Shown here: in pieces, positions 32,893 to 43,128 of the stretch
Numbering within the stretch: the first letter of the stretch is position 1
Layout: every line of letters starts with the position of its first letter
Origin: Yamagishiella unicocca
Lineage: Eukaryota > Chlorophyta > Chlorophyceae > Chlamydomonadales > Volvocaceae
Length of the DNA stretch: 64,000 nt
Direction: 5' to 3'
Assembly (NCBI GenBank): GCA_003116995.1
Contig: BDSL01000004.1
Span: 248,001-312,000 of the forward strand
Translations under genes and position numbers: made by a program
The notes under the pieces: model-generated
Told to the model about the DNA's origin: nothing
What the model saw: the letters and a program-made list of their open reading frames with translations, nothing else
Database searches by the model: none

Positions 32893-34492
32893 CTACTGCG
32901 TGATCTGCTGCCAGACGCCGTCCATGGATTCCTTCCAAAGCGTGACTGCGTTGTTGCCGTCGGACACCGCCAGGATGGAGCCAGTGGTGGACCAGCTCAC
33001 ACGCCACACGGGCACCTTAAAGTCGTGCACCAGCTTGCGGTCCCAGCCGCCCAGAGAGATTGAAGGCCGCTCGCTCCACACAAACACCTGCCCGTCCTGG
33101 CCAGCCGAGGCGATTGTGTTCTTTGGCAAGCCCAAGCTGGGCGCCCAGGCAACGTCGCGCACCCAGTCACTGTGCCCCTTCAGTGCTTCCTCCTCTGTCC
33201 AACCCAGTTCAGCGTAACGCCACACCTGGAGGTTGCAAGGAGAAACGCAACGGACAGAGAAGGATGCCGTCAAACCAAACCATTATACCATTGCCGTGCA
33301 AGGTTTGGGTATGCTGCTCTGCACTACATTGAGCTATAGAGAATTCGGTCACAATGGAGCCTCTGGAAGGGATGCTTGCATGTGACGCAGGCCTGCGGGC
33401 TCCGATACAAAGCAGCGCAATTGTCAATCTACGGACTGACCGCCAATGAACCCGCCCAACGAAGACCAGCGCCGCTGCATGTTCACACCAATGCACCCGG
33501 GATGTTCGAACTAGCTGGCCTTGGTGCTTAGCAAAAGCAATTGCAGCGAAGGTACTCCCCAGTTATAACTTAAAACTGAGCCATGTTTGGGCTGTGTGAA
33601 TACTCGCAGCAGCACGCATGATCGATCTACCCGCGAGCAGCTCTGACGCGTCCTGACCACAGTATAAAGGACCCTGAACGTCCCTTTCCCCTCTCAGCGC
33701 CCCTAACGCACCTTTACCATGTTGTCGCATCCCGAAGTCACCAGCCGCTTAATAGGCCCCGCCTGTGCCTGTTTGCTGCTGACTAAGGAGCCTGGCGCGT
33801 GTGCCGGCGCCCAGCTAACCGCCGTGCAGCCGACACTGTGCCCCCCTGGCAGCTGTGGGCAGTTTGGGACACGTAGGGACTCAGTCAACATGACTGTTTA
33901 CGGGGCGAGCCAAGTCTGGCCGTGTCCAAGCGGCGGTCCTCTGTATCCGGTGTCCAAATCCTAGCCTCAGTACCCGAAACCCACCTTAGTGGTTTCCCAT
34001 GTCCCGTCCGCCTTATATTCAAGGAGCGAGACGCTCCCGTCTGAGGAGGCGCAGGCAAGGATCAGTCCCAATTCATACGGCGCCCAGCAGATGCTGTTCA
34101 CTGAGGCCGTATGCAGGTTGCCGGGTGAGATATATGCCTGCAGGTTGGAAACAAAGTCGTTCTGGAATACTGTGAGTAAGGCGAGGGCACCTCTCCCGCC
34201 TCCTTGCCTGTTGCCACTGGTTGCCTTGGCCCTCCTTCCAAACGATCACGCGGTGATCAAACGAGCACGACGCCAAGATAGAACCAAACTTGGGATGACC
34301 CCAACAGATTTGCCACACGGGGCCCTCGTGTCCTCGCAGGTCCGCGAGGTGAGTGTGGTGATCTCCGACGATGTCGAAGACCTTCACGGTCCGGTCCGAA
34401 GAACAGGTGGCAAGGCGACGCCCATAGTAATCTAGCTGCGCATCGTGCACCATGTCCGTGTGCCCAGACTCGAAGTTCGACAGGCCAGTCAT
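32893..34492 (-). CDS. SEC13: SEC13, WD40 subunit of COPII coat and nuclear pore, 4 exons
   Basis: Exons: 34492-34208, 34137-33985, 33852-33712, 33225-32893, giving 303 residues, the usual plant length. The protein is a six-bladed WD40 propeller. It pairs with SEC31 in the COPII outer coat on ER exit sites and with the Nup84/Nup107 complex of the nuclear pore. Diagnostic stretches are [88 protein letters not shown] and [20 protein letters not shown]. The first intron begins with GC (CAG then GCAAGG) rather than GT. Conservation across the joint (NQWQQ then AYISPG, as plant W-T-Q-A-H-V-F) leaves little doubt. A kinase-phosphatase gene starts 215 bp away on the other strand. Confidence 0.98.
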
Positions 34493-34707
34493 ATTGCCCC
34501 GCCTTGCTGTGTCACGCCTGCGCAGCAGGTGGGGCTAATTGGTATAGACTATGTACGTTAAGTCTATAGTGAAACTTATTATGAAACGGGAAGGAGTACC
34601 TTTAAAGTTGCAACTGTGGGCTGTCCTGCCATGGGAAATAGAAACTTACCAAGTCCACAGCGGCAGAAAACCTGGATGATCGATATGTCACAATAAAATA
34701 CTAAGAA
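34493..34707. promoter_or_regulatory. Bidirectional promoter region between SEC13 and the kinase-PP2C gene
   Basis: The two start codons are 215 bp apart and point away from each other. Both 5' UTRs and core promoters have to fit in this stretch, which is AT-richer than the genes. Confidence 0.6.
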
Positions 34708-37700
34708 ATGGCAGAGCCTAAGCTCGTCTGCGAGCTCAACTTGTTGGCCCATGGTGACCCGCGGTTGCCCGTGGGCGAGGCGCTGCTGGCGATGACTTAC
34801 GCAATACGAAATGGCGAGATTATGCGGGTTAGTGCGTAATTCATGGTCGTTTAATAGTTCAGGAACGTAACGTGTTGACTATGCGTCTGGCCATGCAGGC
34901 CAGAGGCATAGGAGACCGGTGTATCGTGCCACTTAGCCTGACGTCCAATGATTTGGCTATATCAGGTAGGTGGCTTGGTGAGGGGCGGCCGCTTGTCGTC
35001 AAAAGCTTTCCCTCTGCAGCCACCCAGTTCCATCGAGGCCTCATCTCCGCACTCATTGCCCCTCACACATCCCCCCCTAACCCCATCAAGCTCATACGCA
35101 TACGACAACTGACGCGCCGTGCTTGCAAAAAATTGGACAGCAGCGGCCACCGCAGGGCAGCCCTTTCCACCGTGGTCCCGTCCTGACCGGCAGCCCTGTC
35201 GTGCAGGGGCGTCTGCCCTCTGGCCTCAACAGTTTATCCGCAGTCAAGTTTCCCTCTCGCAATCTTCCCCTGCCACAGGCAAACTATCCGAAGGCTCCGA
35301 GAGCACGGTTTATCGCGGCAAATGGCAGGGACGTGATGTCGCCGTGAAGAAGGTACGTCATCGTGGAAATAAACTGTAGCTGGAATGCGTGCGCGGGGCC
35401 AAACTGTGGGGCAAGAGCCAAAAGGTGCAGGTTCACTGTCCCGATAAGTACGATTTTTTGCCCCGTGACTCATCTCACGCGCCATGGCGTATCACACAAT
35501 AGTTTCGCGGCTTCACGATCAATCAACAACAACAGCCGATCTCCCCGCCACACACGGCCCACACACCCAGCCACCGAGACAGCCTACAGGCCGGCGTCCT
35601 CACTCGTCAATGTGTCACCTGGTTGGCCGCACCACCGCCCCGCCGCCGTCCCATCAACGCAGGTGCGCATCTCAACCTCGGCCGACCTAAATCGCTTCAA
35701 GTGCGAACTGGAAATCCTGTCAGCGCTCAACCACCCCGCCATCGTGCCGTTGCTGGGTAAGCGGGCCGGAGGTCGTGAGCGCAGCCTGCCGGGGGGGTGC
35801 GGCAACACCGTTGGCACCAACCGGAATACGGGATCCGTTGCGCACGTGGTAAGCCTGACGGGTCACCTCGTTCCTCGCGTGGATCGGCGGCAGCAGGGGC
35901 AGTGGCTGCAGTACCGCAGTAGCAGCCTGCGAAGCTGGCCACGGCCTTCAACATGCACCGCTGGAATGCCCACCTCGACTCCCTAATCATGGCTTCCGAC
36001 ACGCCCAGTGCTTCTAACCCTATCCGCCTAACCCCGCCCCACCCGCCCACCCCACCCCCTCCACCCCCCACACGTGCACACGGGTCACCGGCCCCCAGGC
36101 GCCAAAGCGCTGCCCCCCGACTACATGTTGGTGCTGCCGCTGGCCGCGGGGGGCAATGTACGGCACGCGCTCTACCATCTGGGCTGGCGACCCAGCTGGG
36201 CCCAGGTGCTGGCGCTGGCTTACTCGGTGGGTCTGGCCGGGGAAAGAGGGAGGGAGGGGTTTAGGTTTTAGGGATAGCGGAAACTGGGGGCCGGAGGTTG
36301 TCGTTGGGCCCGCAGGGTAACGACCGGTCACGTGGTCGGTGGTACGAGCGAGCGCAGCAGCCAGAATGTGCTGTTGCTGCTGCTGCTACCTGGCATGACT
36401 CGCAACTTCCACCATTTCCAAACACCTTCCGCTAGCCTCTTAATCCGCGTCTTGTTGCCGCGTGTTAGCTTCTTGCCAGGTGAAGCTGTGCATCCTCCCC
36501 CCCCCCGCACCACCACCACCACTACCACGAGCCAGCATGCACCCAGGGGGGAACCCTAGCGGCCTGAGCTTCACGCGCGCAGCAGGACCCCTCCCGGTTG
36601 CCCGACCACTTGGGGACACGACTCTGGCCCCTCCGCGAAAAAACCCACGACACGACCAGGTAGCAGCTGGCATGGAGTACGTGCATGCGGCCGGGGTGGT
36701 GCACCGGGACCTCAAGCCGGCGAACCTCCTGCTGCTGGAGCAGCCGGCGGCGGAGAGCGAAGGCGTGGGCGGGCCAGCAGCGGCGGCAGACGACCCTCAT
36801 GGAGGAGAGCGCGACGGTGCCGCCGAGACGGTGTGGGCGTGGCAGGGGCCCCGGCCGTGTGGGCTGGAGCCGGCGAGGGTGCAGATTGCGGACTTCGGAA
36901 TCGCGGTGCAGGAAGAGGGGGAGGGCGGCTGGGGCGGCGGGCACAGCGCGGCCTCGGCGTCTGCTGCGGGCGGCAAGCCCTCCGGCGGCTTCTACAAGCG
37001 GCAGATGGTGAGATGGTGACAGGGGTGCGGCCGTTCAGGGCTGGCTAGGAATGGGATTGGGGCTGTGTGTGGGTGTCCAATGGGTGGCGGGCTGGCTGGG
37101 TGCGAAGAAAAGTGTGCGGAGGGCGGGGTGGGCTGCACGTACGGTGGTGGTGGTGTGGTGAGTGGCGTGACAGCCCTGCGGCCCCACCGTACGGCAGCAC
37201 CGGATAGCTCCGTCGTACTCCTTCCATCTTCCTTACCGGGCCCGGACCTCCTGCCGTACCTTCCGCAGCCCAGTCCCACTCCCCTTGGCCCCCATCCGCC
37301 GCCCAGGCGGGCACCCTGGAGTACATGGCTCCGGAGCTGCTGCTGCGTACGGCGCCCCCCAGCCGGTCGTCGGACGTGTACGCCTGGGCGGTCACCATGA
37401 ACGAGGTGGCAACTGGTGGGGCGGTGTGTGTGTATGTGTGGCGGGAAGACCCCCGGGGGGGCAGGCGCTGGGCGAATGTGGGGCCGGAGGGGCGGGGCAG
37501 TGTCACCTGGTCGGGGGCGGGCGCCAGAGGGGCCGTGTTTTTATCTTTTTTGTTTAACTGATAAAAGCATTCATTGGTGGGCAATGGAACTCTTTGGGGC
37601 GGCCTCGCGGCGTCAAGGGCAGGGCAGGGCATGAGGGGTAATCCCTTGGGGCGGGTGAAGTAGCCTGCACGGCTCCAGGAGGGGTGCGCAGACGGCGAGG

Positions 37701-40700
37701 ATGGGCCCTTTCAACAGGGCTTGCTGGCGGCGCAGGCGCCCCTTGACGTGCCGCCTGCCGGTCATATCGTGACCGACACAACCCACACCCCTCGGCCCCC
37801 TCCGCGCTCCGTTGCCGCGTCGCTCCCTCCCCCCCCCCCAGGCATCGTGCCCTTCTCCGACTGCACCAAGGTGGGCGGCAGGCCGGCAGGCTGACAGCGC
37901 CACGTCAGCATGTAGACGGGCGCTAGGCAGCCCCAGGCCAGCCACGAGCCCATGCGATTGAGACCTCCTCGCTGTCTGGAAAGTGCGGCGGCACCTGCAA
38001 CTTGCCGGGCCCCGGCCCCGGCCCCGGCCCCATCCCACCCCCTCGTCTGTTTTTACTGGCATCCACGGGTCTTCCTCGAACCCCCTCGTCTGTTCTAAAC
38101 AGTTTTCTCTGGCATCCACGGGTCTTCCTCGAAACCCCTCGCAGGACAACCCCGAGGTCCACACCGTGTTGGAGATGGGCTACGGCCGCCTGGAGCTGGC
38201 AGCAGCGGTGTGCGCGGAGGGGCTGCGGCCGCTGCTGCCCCGCAGCTGCCCGCCGGGCTTCGCAGCGCTGCTGGGCGCCTGCTGGGAGGGGGAGCCCGCG
38301 CGGCGACCCACCTTCACACAGGTGGGCTGGGGGCGGGAGGGGGGAGGGGGTTTGATAAGAGAATCCGCGAATCCACGGCCGACAAACGGGGGGCGGAACA
38401 GCAGGGGAGGGGTGGTTGTTGGTCCCAGCTGTTGTGCGGCTGCAGGTGCTGAGACACCGTGGGTCGCAGCAGCGGCGGCAGCTGTGCGGTGTGGCTGCAC
38501 TGAGCCGCTGCACGCACAACAACCGGTAGCAGCGTCCGTTTCGTTGCGTGCCTCCTGTGTGGGTTCGAGGAAGACCCGTGGATGCCCGAAAAAAAACCGT
38601 TTAGGACAGACTTTTAGAACAGACCCGTTTAGATCAGACGTTTTGAGATGCATGTTGGAGAACTGGGTTGGGTATACTAAAGCCTGCTGTGTGGGTGGGT
38701 GTGCCTCGGCTGGGGGCGCAGGTGCTCCGAGCTGTGGAGCGGCTGGCGGAGGAGCTGCCGCTGTGGGAGCGGCGGCAGCAACAGACGGCGGAGGAGGAGG
38801 AGGAGGGGCCCAGCAAGGCGCACGGACAGGCCGCACAGACGGTGGGTGGCGGCAAGGGGGCTGGTATGCGTGTTGGCGGGGTGCTCGCGGTCGCGGGCCC
38901 GCCCAGACAGCCTTTTGCCCCGCCGCCCTAGCCGGGCCCGCCGCCCTTCTTCGCTACCTTGCACCCCGCCTCAGCTGCCGCCGCTGTTCCTGCTGCCGCT
39001 ACCGCCGCTGTCGTTGATGCTTCCGCTGTCCAGATCATGGTCAGCGCTATTGCGGTCGATGAGGCCGAAGCGGCGAGCAGCAGCCCGGGCCCCATGGAGC
39101 GCGGGGAGCAGCACCCCTCAGCCGCCGTGCAGGAAGGCCGCACTAACGGTAACGGTAACCGCATGACCGAGCCGGCGACGGCGACGGCCGAGGAGATGGT
39201 CGTACTGCCGCCCTTCAGGCTGTGCGGCGAGGGTGACGAAGGGCAGTGGGAGGTCCAGCAGGGGGGCGGCGGCGGCGGTGCTGGCGGCCGTACCTTCAAC
39301 GCGGGCGTGTTTGAGGCCATCGGCCCGCGGGACACAATGGAGGACCGCTGCGTGCTACTGCCAGACCTCCTGGGCGGCCAACCGCCAGCCGGCAAGCTGC
39401 AGCCGGATGAGGGGCCGCTGGGTGCGGCGGGGGGACCCTGCCACTCCAGGGGGGGTGAGGCTGCGCCGCTGGGGCCGCTGGTGCCGGCTGTCGCCCTGTT
39501 CGACGGTCACCGGGGTGGCGCGGCGGCGGAGTTCTGCGGCACGCAGCTGGCGGCGGTGCTGCGGGCGGCGGTGATGGAGTGCGCCTCGCCGGCGGCGGCA
39601 CTGCGGCGAACGTTTGTGCGGCTGGAAGAAGGTGGGCGCAGGCTGTGGGTGCGGGCTGTGGGCGCGGGCTGTGGGCGCGGGCTGTGGGTGCGGGCTGTGG
39701 GCGCGGGCTGTGGGCGCGGGCTGTGGGCGCGGGCTGTGGGCGCGGGCTGTGGGCGCGGGCTGTGGGCGCGGGCTGTGGGCGCGGTGGTTCACGTCATTTC
39801 CCGCGCAGCCAACGTCTCCTACGGCATTGGGGCGCCGCTTCGGCTGCATCAGGCGCCGCCCAAACTCAGTAACTCACCCCATGCCGTCCGCTCTCCTCCC
39901 GGCCGTCCGCTCTCCTCGTCCACCAGCCACTCCTCCCCGCCTCCCTTGTCCCTCCCTCCCTCCGGCAGGGTACCACGCGTACTGGCTGCAGCGGCGCCAG
40001 GCCGCAGCCGCCGTGCGAGGTCCCCAGCCCTTCCCGGGCACCACCGCCCTGGTGGCGCTGCTGGCGCCGGGCGGCCGGCTGTTCGTGGCTAACGCAGGGG
40101 ACTGCCGCGCGGTGCTGTGCCGGGGCCGCCGCGCCCTGGCCGCCAGCCGTGATCACACGGGGCTGCTGGGGGACGAGCGGCGGCGGCTGCAGGCGGCGGG
40201 TGTGGAGGTGGAGTGGCGGCACGGCAGCTGGCGCATCGGCTCGGCGGGGCTGCAGGTGGGGCGGGTATGGGAGGAGAGCCGTGGGTCGTCACTAGAACCT
40301 TGGACCAATTTAAAGGAAAGATTTGTGGGGTAGGGGTAGGGGTGCGGGTGCGGTCTGGTGGCTGCGGAATCTTCCTCGGACGGTTTCACTTCCTCCTCCT
40401 CGACTTCCTACGCGCCACCACCCCTGCACCTCTCGCATCTACGGTCTTGCGCGAACCCCCCGCACCAGGTGACGCGCTGCATCGGGGATTTTGACGTCAA
40501 GGGCGGAGCCGCCGGGACCACCCCCGCTGCCGGCGTCACAGCTCTGCCCGAGGTGACGTGGGTGCAGCTGCAGCCCGACGACCACTTCCTCGTCCTCGCG
40601 TCGGACGGGCTGTGGGACGTCATGACGCCACAGGAGGCCACGGGGCTGGTGTACGACACGGTCAAGGATCCCGCCCTGGCGGCCAAGCGGCTCGCGACGG

Positions 40701-40900
40701 AGGCGCTGATGCGCGGCTCCGCCGACAACGTGACCGTGGCGGTGGTGTTCCTGACGCCCATGGCCACCCTGGAGCGCGTGTACGGCGTGCACGACGGTCA
40801 GGCGCACGACGTGACGGGTACGGCGTACGGCAGCCGTGTGCGCCTGGCAAAGGACCGGCACCACATGGCGGTGGCCGACGAGGTCCGCGACACGTACTGA
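34708..40900 (+). CDS. Protein kinase-PP2C phosphatase fusion, 13 exons
   Basis: Exons: 34708-34827, 34899-34965, 35279-35352, 35663-35756, 36099-36226, 36660-37007, 37307-37415, 37842-37870, 38145-38321, 38722-38841, 39034-39631, 39969-40255, 40469-40900. All are in phase, 860 residues. The kinase half has EGSESTVYRG, Lys86 in VAVKK, Asp178 in HRDLKPANLL, DFG 239-241 and MAPE near 284-287. The PP2C half has TMEDR (Asp526), FDGHRGGAAAEF (Asp579), ANAGDCRAVL, ASDGLWDVM (Asp763) and GSADNVTV (Asp803), so every metal ligand is present. This is the order seen in the land-plant 'protein kinase and PP2C-like domain' protein (Arabidopsis At2g40860 type). One chain can therefore both add and remove phosphate, on targets unknown. 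Exon 11 starts just after a pyrimidine-rich tract. An acidic, low-complexity linker (about 420-505) joins the halves. Confidence 0.96.
38044..38140 (+). repeat. Intronic repeat family A, two copies beside a splice acceptor
   Basis: Two copies of CATCCACGGGTCTTCCTCGA lie head to tail (about 38060-38079 and 38113-38132), the second preceded by TGTTCTAAACAGTTTTCTCT. The second copy ends a few bases before the acceptor of exon 38145 of the kinase-PP2C gene. Confidence 0.8.
38345..38395 (+). repeat. Intronic repeat family B in the kinase-PP2C gene
   Basis: GTTTGATAAGAGAATCCGCG followed by AATCCACGGCCGAC. The first half also occurs at 6386-6412 and the second half, inverted, at 5462-5485, both in GGT introns. 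Confidence 0.7.
38561..38670 (-). repeat. Intronic repeat family A, longest copy, in the kinase-PP2C gene
   Basis: Read on the minus strand it has ACCCAGTTCTCCAACATGCA, then repeated TCTAAACGG-like blocks, then CATCCACGGGTCTTCCTCGA. It matches the copy at 9961 over its whole length with an internal expansion. It is antisense to the host gene. Confidence 0.75.
39632..39784. repeat. 12-bp minisatellite at the start of a kinase-PP2C intron
   Basis: About 12 units of GCGGGCTGTGGG/GTGGGCGCGGGC follow directly on the donor of exon 39034-39631. The unit itself contains GTGGGC, which resembles the donor that is used. Confidence 0.8.
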
Positions 40901-41034
40901 TTGGGCGTACGGCAGCTGGGCGGGTGCTGGGTGGAGTGCTGGCCGGTGTCGTTGGGTGGGACGGCCGGCGGGTACCGGTAGCCGCAACAACACGTAAACG
41001 CAGACGTGTACGTACACGTTCTCCGTATAGTTGT

Positions 41035-41039
41035 TGTAA
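41035..41039 (+). terminator. Putative TGTAA poly(A) signal of the kinase-PP2C gene
   Basis: TGTAA lies 135 nt after the stop at 40900, a normal distance for this class of algae. Confidence 0.55.
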
Positions 41040-42496
41040 CGGTATACGTATAGTACTAAAGCGAAGTGCCGAGCAAGTCTACCTGGGCCCTTAGATTAGC
41101 CTGGAACGAGCGGCGCGCATTGCTGTGTGAAAGATAGATGTTGGGGTGCCGGCGCATATGGGGGGTGGCAGCAGCAGCTGCAGCAGCTGCAGCAAGGTCC
41201 TGGACCAGTTTGAAACGCTAGTGATACCGCGGTGTACGGAGGGTGATGTCGAGCGGGAAGCATCGCTCACGTATCGAATCATCAGCGTGAGCAAGTTGCG
41301 CGTACTGATGTGGTTTCAAATCGCCGGTGTGAGCCGAAATGTGAGCTGGTTTGGTGTCTCAGGGGTCGCAGGGTTTGCAGCTTTCACCCAATGACAGTGT
41401 GACGTGCATTGAAGTAGTGAGCGCGAGGGGGCTTATGTGATTGCTGGCTGTGAAGGACACGTGCACGGGGAGCTGCATGTCTGGGGGGGGCAGATGGCTT
41501 GCAATTGTTGTTTTGCTTCATTCATACCATGGCTTACAGCATGCTAGCGGGACATGCTGCCTGACAGGCCTTTAGCTCACCTCCTGTCGAGGGCCCTGAG
41601 CGACCTATCATTGCCCGCCGGAACTACTCTGGGAGCTCGCATGCGTGCTTCAAACTTTCGCGTCCAAACAGCACCATTCGACGATGTTTGTTGGATCTGA
41701 GCATCGGACTGGACATTGCCTGGACATTGTGGGTCTGGACTCCGGAAGGCGCCCGGCTAAGTTGCCAACCCCCGAGTGGCGCGTAGTTGTGGGTGCTGGG
41801 TGCAGTTGTTGGTTGCGTTGACTGCGGTGGTTGGGAGTTGCGGGCAGCGCAGAAGGTGTGAGCGGTACGTAACACAGATCTGCAAGGGGCATGTTGCCCG
41901 GCCATTCATATCATGAAGTCGCGATTCCATTACAGGTATTGGCAAAAGGAAACAGAATGAAAGAGCTTGGTGCCACCGCAAGCTGGATGGCTCCTGCCTC
42001 GTCCTATCGCATGTGGACCCATACCGGTACTTCCGGCATGTAGAACCACCGCCTAGCCCACATGTACGTGGAGCCTGGTCGCATGACTCCTCTGAACTTT
42101 AGCCCACATGTACGTGGAGCCTGGTCGCATGACTCTTCTGAACTTTAGCCCACTTGTACGTGGAGCCTGGTCGCATGACTCCTCTGAACTTTCCCTGGGG
42201 TGGTCCCCCGATGACCACCTGTCCGCTGCGGTTACCTATCCTGATCAGGACTACTCAAACCGACGTACTTGTCCAACTAACGCCGACACTGTTGCCTCTT
42301 CGGGCCCTTGCCGCGGCTCCTGCACGCCCGTGGTCCTTCCCTTCATCGCCAAATACAAGCACACTGCATAGGCGATGCACACATCGCAGCTCGCCGCGCG
42401 ACCCACATAGGGTACCCCCTTGGACGACGGGGTCAGCCGCAGCCCGAGTCAGCCGCAGCCCCGGTCCTGATCCCGCCCGGCCGGCAGGCCCACCGC
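41040..42496. other. Convergent intergenic region
   Basis: This lies between the kinase-PP2C 3' end (plus) and the MYND gene 3' end (minus). TTACA at 41930-41934 could be the minus-strand TGTAA signal for the MYND gene, some 560 nt after its stop. No gene is supported. Confidence 0.45.
42055..42192. repeat. Three tandem 46-bp units
   Basis: Units begin at 42055, 42101 and 42147 with AGCCCACATGTACGTGGAGC. Two single-base differences separate the copies. They probably fall within the 3' UTR or flank of the MYND gene. Confidence 0.9.
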
Positions 42497-43092
42497 CTAA
42501 AACGCCATCCGTTGGGACGCCAGGCGCCCGCACTGCTGCCGGTGGTCGGGCCAGTGGTCCCGCTGGCAGCTCTCCCCGCAATACCTGGCCAGGAAGCACT
42601 TGCTGCACTTCCGCATCTTGACACCCGCCGTGAGGTCTGCGCAGCGGGCACCGGGAGGGCGCAAGAGAGGGGAGGGAGGGCGAGTAAGGGGGAGGGAGCC
42701 AGGAAGTGAGAGGGCCGACGACTTGAAGCAGCAGGCAAACACTAGCCAGGAGGTGAGAGGGCCGACGACTTGAAGCAGCAGGCAAACACCAGCCCCATCG
42801 TGGCAGGCAGTCCAGTCAGCTCAGCCAGCATCCCGCCTCCTGCGCCTCACCCTTCTGCTTCCCGCAGCTCCAGCAGTGCGACTTGTCCTGGTGCGCCGCC
42901 AGAAGCAGCTCTGACGACCCCACAAGCTGGGCCGGCTGGGCAGCGCTCACGTCGCTGCCCGGCCCTGTGGCCTGCCCCTTGTGCTCCTTCACCTGCGCAG
43001 TCTCCTGTGGCGAGCCCTGCACTGGCCCCGCCGGCTCCTGCCTCGACCGCGCTGCGGGTTTCTTCTTATCACCGTGCTGCTGCTGCTGCTGT

Positions 43093-43128
<36 letters not shown>

